Assembly (NCBI GenBank): GCA_032158295.1
Contig: CM063244.1
Coordinates: 20,772,815 to 20,836,814 of the forward strand
Length of the DNA stretch: 64,000 bases
Origin: Pycnopodia helianthoides
Taxonomy: Eukaryota > Echinodermata > Asteroidea > Forcipulatida > Asteriidae
Direction of reading: 5' to 3'
How positions within the stretch are numbered: the stretch's first letter is position 1; each line of letters begins with the position of its first letter. Position numbers and translations under genes: made by a program. The notes below the pieces were generated by a model that was not told the DNA's origin, searched no databases, and saw only the letters and a list, made by a program, of their open reading frames with translations. Positions 1 through 12,600 of this stretch are shown here, piece by piece.

Positions 1-471
1 ACCCTCTCCGAAGACGGGCTCTAATGGCACTGTGAGAATAGAACATTGATTACGTTCATACGGGTTGCGTTCATATAGATATTCACAACATTCAGAAACA
101 TGCCGGCATGGTGCGTCATTCAAAACCACAATGGTTTACATTGAATAGTCAGACAGTAGGAGGGTTAACTTTCCTCGATGTAGAGGCGTTCACCACATCA
201 TATCATACCACAGGCTGGCATGGTGCATCATTCAAAAACAGTGATTATATTGAAATTGAATGGTCAGACAGTAGGAGGGTTAACTTTCCACAATGTAGAG
301 GCGTTCACCACATCATATCATACCACAGGCCGGCATGATGCATCGTTCATAACCACAGTGGATTATATTTAACGGTCAGACAGTAGGAGAGTGTTAATAA
401 GAAATGTTCTTCTAAGCGGACCTATTAAGTCGAGCTCAGGAAACAACGGCTACAACCTCATCCATGCTTAC
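1..471. repeat. Intron downstream of exon 18 with ~113-bp tandem repeat (3 copies)
   Basis: Three copies of a 112-115 bp unit start at 102, 214 and 329. Each begins with a GC(C/T)GGCATG core and contains GGTCAGACAGTAGGAG; the third is cut short near 395. The open frame 108-338 exists only because the repeat has few stops, and it has no gene character. The rest is plain intron. Confidence 0.8.
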
Positions 472-648
472 CTCCGCCGGGTCTTGTAGTAACTTCCTTC
501 TCCTCCTTCTCTCCCTCTCCTTCAGCTCCATTGACGGCAAAGACCTCGATTCGATAAGAAGTGTCAGGCTTAGAGGAAATCTTATAGCTGGTCGTATCAC
601 TGCCTTTAAGTGCTACCAGTGTAGTTTCTACCAATGTATTCCCATCAA
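472..648 (-). CDS. L1CAM-like: Exon 18: FN3-4, C-terminal half (last exon in window)
   Basis: Residues 960-1018. VDGNTLVETTLVALKGSDTT leads to SYRIEVFAVNGAEGEGEKEE and ends KEVTTRPGG. It closes FN3-4 with an unusually acidic/basic EGEGEKEEKE loop near its end. The donor GTAAGC follows in phase 1, so the gene continues left of the window. A fifth FN3 domain, the membrane segment and the cytoplasmic tail would be expected there. Confidence 0.92.
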
Positions 649-3600
649 CTAAAGCAACAGAGTAAATGGGTTTAAATTCTGTGTGTATTCATAAAAAGGA
701 GTTGTTCAGAAACATGATTCTTTGACAGAAAAAAACACCATCAAATATTGAGTGATTTGTCAATGACAATTAAGAAATGTCCAGAGACACTACACAGTGA
801 CCTTACAATTTATCAATCAAAAAAGAAAAAAACTGTGAGTTGTCACGCTCCACGCCAAACTCGGAAAGTTCTTACAACTAGCAAATTGGCATTCAAAGTG
901 AAGAACTGTGTCAGTTGTCATCGTTCCGTTCAACTTCACCAACTGAATTGGAAACTGTCATGCTGGAAGATGAGGTCCATCTGTCCAACACAATGTGCGT
1001 GCTTACCTTCAGAGTAACTCAAGTTGTATCCAGTTATGACACCGTTGGGGAGAGCTGGTTCCGCCCATGTGACGTACAAACGATCCGATAAGGCACGTAC
1101 CCTCATATAAAGCACAGGGCCAGATGCTGTAACAGTGTCAAAGAAGGTCAAATCATCAGGGTTTTGACAACCACAGGGGTGGGTGGGGGGTATACTGATT
1201 GACGTTGTGAGCAAGGGTGAGAGACATGGCTGACAAAATGCTCTGAAACTACAATCCCGGCCAAAATGCTTGGGCCACCCGTTCCTATAACGTTACAATA
1301 ACCATACAATAACCATTCCCTGTCTCACAATAAACATTCTCTCCCCCGTCCCCTCCCCCGTCCCCCGTCCCCCCGCTCAATGTTGTCTGGAACGCAGAAG
1401 ACCGTGCAACGATGGAACGCAGAAGACCGTGCAACGATAAGTTGTCTGGAACGCAGAAGACAGTGCAACGATGGAACGCAGAAGACCGTGCAACGATGTG
1501 ATTCAACATTGAAAGGGGGCAGGGGGGCCCAACGAGATATGGCCGGGATTGTAGCCTCTGAATTTTAGAATGCATGTTAAAATGCTGGACCTTTTGGGAA
1601 CCCTTGGAGTTATAGACTTCAGGGAGCTTTTGGGAACAGTGTCCTCAGAGAGAAGTAAAACAAAAATCATGATCTTCTTAGAAACCAAAGTGCTTAATAC
1701 CCTCAATGCTATGACAAGAGCCAAACTAAAGGGGACCATCAAATGAATTAAATCAAACTATATTTTTTAGTATAAGCCTGCATGTCCATTCACATGATGG
1801 AACACTTTTTAGGTGATTTCATGTACTTGACGAAAACTACAACCATTAGAGAAACTGCAAATGTGACGGACGTAGAGTGGTCTTCTTTATTGGGTTTCTT
1901 GTCATGCATTTGCATAATACTACTTGTACAGCATACTGCAATACTTCAAAAATTTAAATTTTAAATTTGCAAAATAAAAAAAATAAAAAAAAATCAGTGG
2001 AGTTACAAGATGGACATATTGCAGGCTTCATGAAGCTTCAACATGATTACTGAAAGAATCAAGCTTAGAAAACATACGTCCTTCTGGGAGCTGGAAGATG
2101 ACCGCATTCGACTTGGGGCCTTCCTTCTGGCCATTCTTGACGGCTACTTGGAACGAATACGTCTGGAAGGGTGTGAGGCCAGTCACGCGGCACTCAGCGT
2201 CGGGTGGACACTCTGTGGGCTCCTGACCTTGGGCTTGGGCGTCCGCCATTGAGGAGTAGACCTGTAAAGGAACAAAATATTATAGATGCAGAGCTGCCAG
2301 CATTTGCATCTTGCAATCGGGGAGATTTTGCACAACAATCAGGGAGATATTTACAATTAGGGAGATATTTACAATTATATTTACAACATAATAGGGAGAA
2401 AGTTTACATAATTCGGGGAGATCTTCAAATTTGTAACATGGACAAATTTTGTTTATTTTCTGGGAACTTTCTGCAGAATCAAGGAGATTTGGCAGCTCTA
2501 TAGGTATATGGCGACCATTGTGTGTCCAAGACTAAAACTGCTGTTTAAGTTCTCCACTTGTCTCATGAAGACATACTGATAAATTTAGACCACGTAAACT
2601 TTGTTTAGAAAAAGATTGACCGTGTACATTTCAGGGCCTTTCTGGCAGGCAAGATACGACACTGGTCATATGGGAAATAATTCCCAAATAACTTCAAGAG
2701 GTATAAAAGTAACACCTGAACAAGTTTTGTGAAGTGCCCTCTTTCTTCATATCAAAAGTTGATAAAAATCAGACAGTGCAATCTCCATAGACTATCAGAT
2801 TTAAAGTTTTCTTCCATTGGGCTGTGTACAAATCGTGCCTGCAGGAAGTCCAGGCTCTTTGGCTCTGTTGTCAAGAGGTGATGTCACGGGTTACACTAAA
2901 CACATTAGCCGAAAAAGTAGGACAATTTCACATGTTCACAGAAACGATGGTCACAAAAATTAAGATGGAGTCATAGAAGGAGAAGAGTGGACTATGAGTA
3001 TTTACCAAGAAAGCTTGGAGTTTGCCGTTGATAGATTCTGGTGGAATTGGTTCCCATGTGACCTTAACCACACCAGGGGTGTCCTCAGCTTCAACTTTAA
3101 CGTTCTGAGGAGATGCAGTCGGAGCTGTGGGCCAGAGAAAAATCATAAATGAGGACTCGGGCTTGGTAAATGGCCCAGCTGGGCCCAATTTCATAAAGCC
3201 GTTTAGCAGAAAATAGTGCTTAACTCATTTCTTTGCTAAGCAAAAAATAAGTGGGGTACCAGTCGCAACAATGTAAACTTTATGGAATGTTGGCTGGTAG
3301 CAAGTTTCTGGTAAGCAATATTTTTCTGTGCTTAGCGTTTTGATGTGCTTACAGCCTTTATGAAAATGGGCCCTGATCCTAGACCATGTAACCTTTGCTT
3401 ACAAAAAGAGTAATCTTGTACATTCCGGGACATTTCCTGGTAGGCGAGAGACTACACTGGTCATAAGTGAAATTTTTACATTTTGTGTCATAATTTCCAC
3501 ATGGATTAGAGAGTTACGAAAGTAACAGTTGACAAAAAGTGTTGACGTCTGCCCCTCTCCCTTAATATCAAAAGTTTATACAAATCAGACAATGCAATCT

Positions 3601-6600
3601 CTACAAAATATAAGATTTCATATTTCCTTCCATTGGACTGTATACAAATTGTGCCAAAAAGGAAGTCCAGCCTCTGTGGCTCTTTTGTGAACATGTCAAA
3701 AGTTTATACAAATCAGACAATGCAATCTCTACAAAAAATAAGATTTCATATTTCCTTCCATTGGACTGTATACAAATTGTGCCAAAAAGGAAGTCCAGCC
3801 TCTGTGGCTCTTTTGTAAACATGTTACGTCACAGGTAACACGGTGTATGTTGTCCAGTTTCATAGAGCATTAAGCAGAAAATAACACAAAACAATCTTAC
3901 TTGGTAAAACCAAAAATGTTCACGGCGCAAGTCGCAATGTGAATTTTGGCTGGTAACCTTTTACTGCAAAGCAAGACTTATTTGTGCTACTCACATAGGT
4001 GAGTGTTTTTTGAACAAATTTATTCTTCTTCAACTTAACAATTTTCTGCTAAGCAAAAATGAGCGGGATACCATTCACAGATGGTACAGGTGTCATGGTA
4101 ATTAGGCTGGTAACCTCATTTGGGTAAGCATAATTTTACTATTAGCGCTTAAGCAGCTCTATGCAATTTGGCCCAGGGCAGAAATACACACATGTTCTGA
4201 ATTGTCTCAAGGCAACCACAGAATAAATCTCAGATTGCGACAACAATCAACAGGAAAAGTTATCAAATGATTTTTCTCTCGGGGGAGGGGAGGGGGAGGG
4301 GGGAGGGGGGGGGGTTGGAGGTTGGGGGTGTCTACTAGGCTTCTGCCACTATGATTGCCCTGTACATTTAACCTTGCACTTATAATTTTTTTACAAAATA
4401 ATGTTGTCTTGTTCAGAACTTGTAAAATAAAATGATTACCCTGTACATTTAACCTTGCAACTGTAATTTCTAACAAAATAATGTTGTCTCGTTCAGAATG
4501 TTTAAAATAAAGCTTGACCAATCAAACGTACTGCCTTCTCCAGTGAAGCCCGTTTCTTTGGCTGCCGGCCCGTCGCCCATATCATTCTTGTACATGACCT
4601 CAACTTCCAGCTCCTTGTAGTTGGAACCGCTGTCGATCACGAAACTAGTGGTCTGGTAGTCGTCTATCTCTTTCTCTGACCATTTTTCTGTTCCAGGCTC
4701 TCTCCATTTGATGTAATATTTGAATCCGGGACCGTTCTGATCGTACGGGTGCACCTCCTGTACCATAAAGAAACCCCAACCATGTAATTTATAACAAGAA
4801 ATGAAAAAAAAAACATCTTTTGAATGCCGCACTTTTAAGTTTTTAGTTTTTTTATGTTGCTCTTTTATCTTTTGTCATGTAATGAACCACAAGGGAAACT
4901 GACTGGGTAAATTTCAAATAGTTTGGGGTTGAACAAAGAAAAATTGACTAGAGCGGGATTTGAACCAACGACCTCAGGATTAACGTACCAGCGCTCTACC
5001 AACTGAGCTATCTAGCCCTATGTTGGCGGTCTCCCTATTTTGTCAATATCTTTGTTCGGGGGTGCCAGTCAGAAGCCATGCTCTTTTGTTAGTTTTTCTT
5101 CTACGGTCGCCTTGCGATTTCGTAAATATTTTTTTTTCAACATAGGTGGGAATAGAGGAGTCTGTCTCCTAAAAAGATCCAAACATTACCAATGCCAGCA
5201 GGGTTAGGCTTATGTAATAAGTAACTATAAGTTCTCTGTTGGCAGGGCAGACGTATCCCTATACTGTGGTTTGGGCACTGACCTGGTGACCAATCTCGTT
5301 TCTTTTTCTTCCATTCTGTGCATTTTAAAACGTGTTATGCACTTTTGACAATTTGTATGTGCGGGGAAGCAATCAAATCTGACATTATTATTATACTATT
5401 ATTCATTTCTTCTTTCGTTTTTTTCATAATTGGGATTCATCCCACTCGTTTAAAGCTGGTATACTCTTGTATAATCAACGTCCAAACAGGCTTTTTGACA
5501 ATCTGGGATGATATGAAATACATTTGTCGAGAACCAATCTGTCAAAAGGTTCTTGTGTTTACCCGTGAGTGATAAAGCTCAACTGATTTTAAACCCAGAG
5601 ACATTTTTATTGTACAAATATTTTCGGTAGGCGGCAATATTAGCAAAGGTCATGTCCTGAGTTGTCAACTTCAATTGTTTCTCACACTAAACACACATCC
5701 GATATGAAAGATTTGAGGCTGTGCGTGGTGGTACAGGGATAAGAAGGTTTTGGTTTGTGCACGTAAACTCACTAACTCAGAGTGTGACTGACTTTGCAAG
5801 ATTGCCCCCCCCCCCAAAAAAAAAGTTGTTAGGGTGTATCACTTACGGGCCACTCGACTCTCATCTTTCCTGGCTCCGTGGGTTCGATAACAACATTTTC
5901 TGGTTCTTCGGTCAATTTTGCAGGGCTGGTTACATACTCGTCGGACTCTGCACTGGGCTGGGAGTTACCAATAGCATTAACAGCCACAACCTGGAAGCGA
6001 TAGGTGACCCAAGGGGAGAGGTCCAGCGAAGTCTTCGTGGAGGTGGCCGGGATTGTTTTCATCTCTTGCCATCCGAGGTCGTTCCACTCCGTCGCGTAGG
6101 AGATGATGTAATTGGTGATTGGAGAGTTGCCGTCGTCTCCGATGTCCCAGGCCAGTGCGGCCATAGTATCGGAGTCATCTGCCCGCTGAGAAACGATAAC
6201 ATTGGACGGCGCTGCGGCAAGAGCTGCAGAACAGAAACAAGGGAACATTACATGACGAAATAGACTCCCCCAGGTAGTAAACCTTTCTGATGCTCTGCCA
6301 ACAGACTACAAATCTCAACACAGCTGAAATGATACCCTAACCCCCCCCCCTAAAAAAAATACACTACCATTTCATTGAAAACGTTGTTGAAAATAAATTT
6401 GTTTTAACTTTAATCCAAATACAAATAAGAAACAACAAATCTACAAGTAAAAAGAGTTTGTGTGAAGACTTAAATCACCCTGTTTAAACATATATACAAA
6501 TAGATGCAATTGCTTCTCTGCATTAGCCCTTGTCATATACAAGTTAAAAAATAACTTTCCCAAGTTGAAGAATGACTTCAAGCACTGTAGCTAGAGAAAG

Positions 6601-9600
6601 TCAATCTGCTTACTTTGGACCACAAGCTCCGCAGAGTCCTCCACCTCATCCATCTCGGTGACTGCCTTACAGGTGTAAGTACCGGTATCCTCCACTTTGG
6701 ACTCCAACACCTTCAGGTTGTCCGAGCCGGGTCGCTCCGGCTTGAAACGACTGCCGCTCATTTTCAGGTCCAACGCCTGGGGGCCAGCTCCGATGTCTCG
6801 TGTCCAGGTGACCTCAACGGCCAGAGCCGTGTCATGTGTTATCTCACACGAGATGACAGCGTCCTCGTCTTCCACCACCGTGATACTCTTCTGAGGGCCG
6901 ATGAGGATCTTCGTGCCCACTGCGAAATGCAAAAGACATTGAGGAGAGGTGTTTAACAGACCCTTCTCTTAATACAAGAACCAGTACGAAGACACAGAAA
7001 ATATATACTGGAAATAAATATCACTGTATGGGGGGATTCACAAATGTTTATAATAAGCAAATGTGTAAGACCATGATATTTTTTGGATCTCTTTGGATTA
7101 CCCCTTTCAAGAGAAGCATGACACAATTCCCTCGTTAACCAAGCGTCCACTTTACTGGATTATCAATCAACCATCGGGAAGGTATTGAACTGGTTTTTCA
7201 GGTCAGGTCAAAATGTTGTCTTATAGCGCCCTCTTTTGAATCAGTGCACAGCCACAATCATGGGTACACATTTTTGTGTGTCCATGTTATGAACAACAGT
7301 TTGAAAACCAGTGATGTAACAGTTATTCCAGTGTTGTTTGTAAATTAATTAACCAGCGCTGTGTGAATGAAGAGTAGAGAGTACTTGAGTTTGTCGAATA
7401 CAAGATCTGCAAAGAGTTACTCAATATTTATGTGTTGTTCATTTGGTGTCTTTGTAGCAAAAAGTGTACCCATGATTGTGGCTGTGCACATAAACTTCCT
7501 CCAGCCCAGGTTAATTTACCATGTGTGGGACGCGCAGCAGGGGACAAGGTCCCCTACGACATTGGCACCACTTACTTCTGACTGTGACTCTGGAGGATGC
7601 TGGTACTTCGCCGAAGCCATTGCTGACACTGCATGTGTAGTCGCCGCTGTCCTCCACTACTGCCCCGGTTACGAGCAAAGTACTGGCCGTCAAGGCGGAA
7701 TTTCCATCTTCAACTATGTCTACTTTCCCGCCAGTTGCTAACTGTTGTCACAAACGTAACCAAAAAAATAGGTTAAGGCACTGCAAAGAAGCCATTTCGG
7801 AGTGAATGACTGAACATCAACGGCCTTATACTTAACTCACAAACTTGTTAATCACAAACAAATTCTACACGTACAATATTTTGGCACCTACTGTTTTCCT
7901 TAGCCAGAATATTCACACCATGACTTTTGATCATAATAAATAAGGCCTCATTTTGTGTTTACCCACACTGAACACATTTTGTATATAAAAAAAAGGCTGG
8001 GTAAATGCTTGCTTTACTTAGAAGAAATCACCAAAGTCCACTTGAAATTTTACTAGACTACTCCATGGACAGTTAAATAAACAAAATGTTCGAAACTTAG
8101 GCCGTGAATAGACAGCTATGGCTACGGCTGGGGCTAGTTTTTTGCGTCATCATGCGTTAAGTATAGGAGGTCCTTAGTTACACCTTTAGCGCCAGCCATA
8201 GCCGTAGCTGTAGCCGCCAATTCGGATACGGCCCTACACTGAGATGCCAATGTGAAAGTCATATAATTACCTTTTCTCCTTTGAATATCCAAGACACAAC
8301 TGGTTTGGGTGATCCCTGCCCAGCGCACACAAGTTCAATGTTTTTCCCTTCTACAGTGACAAAATCTGACTGTGGCGCATCGCTCACCTCAGCTGGGATA
8401 GCTGCAGGGGAAAAACAGAATTCCATTACTTGATGTGTGTCGCGGCCGAACGGTAAAGAGCACCGGACTCAAGCTCTGGTGTTTCTGATTAGCAGTGGTG
8501 GGTTCGAGTTCCGGCTGTGGCACTTGTGTCCTTGAGCAAGATACTTTACCATAATTGCTTTGTCCTTCCGATGGGACATTAAGCCTTAGGTCCTGTGTAC
8601 TAGGATTGGTACATATATGGCATATACTAATAATCATTCATGTGTTATCTATAACCAATCTCTTACCAGCACAGAATCATCAATAAGGGGCAAAGGAAAG
8701 TATTAACAAACTGGATAGAGACTTACACTGTACGTTAACAAAGCCACTTGCAGATACCTCTCCGTACTCATTCTCCCCTACACACTGGTACACGGCACTG
8801 TCTTCCGGAATAGCCTCTCTAATTGTCACACGCCCACTACCAGCTCCTCCAGTGATGGTACGACGAGGGTTCGGCTCTGAGCAAAATTTGTAATGATTAA
8901 AAAGAAGAAGAAAACAACAACAACAAAAACGGTCAGATTTGGACAAGCAGAGGTGAAACTCCACCATCAAAAGGGTCACAATGAGCCAGTCATGATTCTC
9001 AGGACTACAACCAGTATATATGGAGCAAGAAGTGGCTAGAGTCCAATGCTTGGTGTGATCACCATGCTTCTGGGTCAACATAACCTGCAAATGGAAAGTG
9101 ACAGAAAGACACTGGTACAGGACGGGCACGATGATGATGGCCAAGACCCCGATGTAAAGCGTATCACTCTTCAGGTTAGAACTCCTTGATGGACTTAGAT
9201 CTCAGTTTTTAATTCTTATTGAGTGTAAATGTTTTTATTCTTCAGCATTATTTGTAATTCTGTAAAAAAAAATTAATGTATTGTTGATGTTTGAGCATGC
9301 TCGACAGGGCAAATTTCCATTTTATGGACAACTTTATAATAATAATAATAATAATAATAAGTAGGAAGTCTGACTTGAATCAAGTACACTGGTCAACATA
9401 CCTGCTTCACCTGAAGGTAAACCGTTGATCAGCCATGAGACTGAAGGTAGCGGGACACCAGCCACTTGGCAAATCAATTCCCCAGAGTCGTTGATCACCA
9501 CGTTCACATCCTCTGGCTTATTCTCCCAGTATGGTGTAGCTGTAATAAAAAAAAATAAGCATTTTGTCAGCCTTGCATACTCTGTTTTGCTCTGAGAGCG

Positions 9601-12600
9601 TTAAAAAGCCTAAGTTCTTCCGTCCTAGGGGAGTCTCTATTGAAAACATTACAGAAAGTTCATAATTCTGAGTCTCAATGAAGTTTTGTAGATTATCCAA
9701 AAGGAACGGCGTAGTAACAAACCACATCCTTGTAATGGAATGAGCAAGTTTATTAGTTGTTTTCTATTTTTAAAGATTCTTTTGGTCTGTCAAATTAAAT
9801 GTAAGACTACTGCCCTGACAGAAACACAAACATGAATATAAACTTTTTAAATACAAGGTGTCGGTTTCAGAGGAGCGCTTCAAATAGGACCTGCACTCTT
9901 GGCTTTAAAAACCCACAACTAAGTTCCCTTTATCCAATAACAGCAATGAATGCTAGTATTCATTGCACTGAAAAAGGAACCAGACTATCTTTTCCTCCAG
10001 CCTCGGTTTGGTATACATTGGTTCAGATTGGAGCTGATCAAGACGGCCACACCACGATAAAGGGTCTATTGGGACAGGGTGTAATGGTTATTCATTTCGG
10101 GTTACCCTTTACGATGACCGTCAGGGAAAACGTGGTCGGGGTTCCGGCCCCGTTGCTGGCAGCGCACGTATAGGTTCCTGCATCAGTGGCAATGATGTCC
10201 TTGACGACAAGGGTCTGGCCGTAGCTCTCATAAGCTGTGCGGTCAGCTGGCAGATCCTCCCCCTCCTTGGACCAGGTGATTTCTGGAGTGGTGCTGTAAA
10301 CAATGGAGAAAAAATCACCATTGTTATGTTTCGTCAATGATGATCAATCACGATGTCAACTTAAACCGATTGATTGCAAAATGCGTCATTAACCACCATC
10401 TTTGATGTAAAACGATGGAAAAATGCACGCGTGTACGCGCTACGCATGACTCTCAGCCAATGATAGCTCTTCACTCGTGCACAATTCATCAAAGATGGTG
10501 GTCAATGACACGTATTGCAATCCATCTATATATCCAACTACTTCTTGAAAATACATGGTCTTCACTTTAAAAAGAAGCAGAACAAGTAATTTGTAATCAA
10601 ATTCTTCGTTTGAAAAATATGGCCCCTACAAAACAAACATATACACACATACATTACGTATTACACATACAGACATTATAAATTACACTAAATCCCCCTT
10701 CAATATGTATGCGACACCTGTCAGGAAAATTGTACTAAAGGGAAGGTACACGTTTGGTAATTACTCTAAAAATTAATGGCAATAAAAACTTACTTGGCTA
10801 GAAGCATTTTGAGAAATATTTCAATTCAAAATACTGTGGATATGGGAAAAGATGTCAGTTTTTATCCCCCAAAACTTGAATCTGAGAAAAACAGTTCCGG
10901 AAACGTTTCTCAGATTGTGTATTCCTATTAGGGATTATTCTTCATGTGTTGACATGCACGCTGCAGATTTTGGCGATATTTCAAAAACGCGACCACCTTT
11001 GAAAATGAAATTTACACAGGTTAGTTTTATTGTAGGGTAAACTGGGGTAAAAACGCCCATGGGGTAAAAACGCCCACTTGACTTGTTTCCATTGCTAGTA
11101 AAAAAAGACACATAGAATTACTAAATGAAATATATTTCTAATAGGTACTATGCATGCCAAAAAACATGAAAAGAATAATTAAACTCATTAACATATTTTA
11201 AGGGTGCATAGGTGCTGTTAAAAAAAATTCGGAAAAAAAAGTTTTGAAAAATGACTGTCGAAGGTTTAACGTATTTCACTTAAAATAAAATAAAAACAGC
11301 ACATTGTTTTATTTTTTTATTTTTCTTTAGTTGATGTTTGTTAAGATGGGTTAACTACACAATAATAAATGATCAAAATATTAAAATCAATTTTAATATT
11401 TGCTTAACATTGTTTTGTAAGTGGGCGTTTTTACCCCAGGATAAATCAAGTACCTCGGGGTAAAAACGCCCAGTAGCATCCTTAACATCGAACTCCATTA
11501 AAGCCTCATTAATCTTCAAAAAAACCTCAATATTAGTAACTAACAGCCATATTTTAAATTTATATTCACTATTAGAAGCCTATTATATATAAAACTGTGT
11601 ATTTCTTATATTTTTTTATTCAGGTTTGATCAATTAGGTTAAGGTTCAATTAAAATTTGCAAAGTTTATTGTGACGTATTTGATTTTTTTCACAAAAAAC
11701 TTTCCGTCATGCTAAGTACCACTGCAAACGGCATTAAAAGATTATGTTGAATGATTGGGCCTAAATATTATAACTTTATGAGTAGGACTATTTCTGCCAT
11801 GATTTCACAGGGCATTAAGGCACTAGGTAACAACAGAGAAACTGTTCGCCTGAGGAGGGAGAAACTGTGGATAAAGTGCATCCAGATCATTCAACCCCAT
11901 TGGTCTGAACATCCAAAAAGAAACGGCTAATAACCTTTTGTCTTTGCCTTCTCCTTATCCCCACAGATATACACATTTTTAGTCTGCCTCATTAACTAAC
12001 TAACCCCCTTCCCACCTTTGGTATTGTGTTTTGTGTTTCCAACCTCTTGTGGTCATACCAGCTCCTTCCCTCTACCCCCCCCCCCTTGTCACCATCTGCG
12101 TTTGTTCATCTCTTGGTGTTCTGTGTGCTCTCATCTCTTTCCAATTTACTGTTTCTGTTACACCAGTAGGCCTATTCCTGTTTATGTGTGTTGTGTAGTC
12201 AATAGTCATCCCACTGCGGTCATGTGACAAAATCTCTCTCTTACCGTCAATGTACATTCGTGAGCTTAAATGCACATCTTACTTGCTAAGCTAGGTGTGA
12301 TGTCACACTAAAAATCACTGTGGTATTACTGACAACTCATCTTAAGATGAATCTTAGTGCTTTGCGAAATCAGCACCAGGAGCTTCTGGGATGATTTCCT
12401 CAGACCAATGAAGCCTTGCTGGAGTTAACCTTAGACCTTTCTAAGTTGGTACATAAAATAAGTGTTCAAGTTTATTGTGCGTGAATTATGAATGCTAATG
12501 TTTCAACATACCACATAAAGTTATTGGTTTAAAATGATTGAGTTTGTAGTTATAATGAACCAACTGTGTTTGAAAAGTTGTTTGCAGTTAATGTAGTATC

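Larger units (their letters stand above)
3125..4531 (-). other. Intron 14: repeat-rich
   Basis: It holds, left to right, a 193-bp GGGCCC-ended element (3181-3373), an R2 repeat copy with an internal 128-bp tandem duplication (3569-3824), a second and longer GGGCCC-family copy (3853-4174), and a G-rich tract at 4281-4316. Short duplicated stretches (TTAACCTTGCA) recur near 4367 and 4450. Confidence 0.8.

Noticed and set aside
108..338. 76-residue open frame at the left edge
   Set aside because: Created by the ~113-bp tandem repeat; same peptide motif repeats with it.
4950..5025. Functional tRNA gene on the minus strand
   Set aside because: A and B boxes are good, but acceptor and anticodon stems do not pair and the same sequence recurs with conserved flanks, so it is a SINE.
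5721..6263. 180-residue open frame on the plus strand
   Set aside because: It is the antisense of exon 13 (FN3-1/FN3-2); composition and splice evidence support the minus strand.
6615..6956. 113-residue plus-strand open frame
   Set aside because: Antisense shadow of exon 12 (Ig6).
7367..7741. 124-residue plus-strand open frame
   Set aside because: Antisense of exon 11 extended into intron; no domain features.
8437..8523. Functional tRNA-Leu(CAA) gene
   Set aside because: The anticodon arm pairs, but the acceptor stem is poor and a SINE body follows directly.
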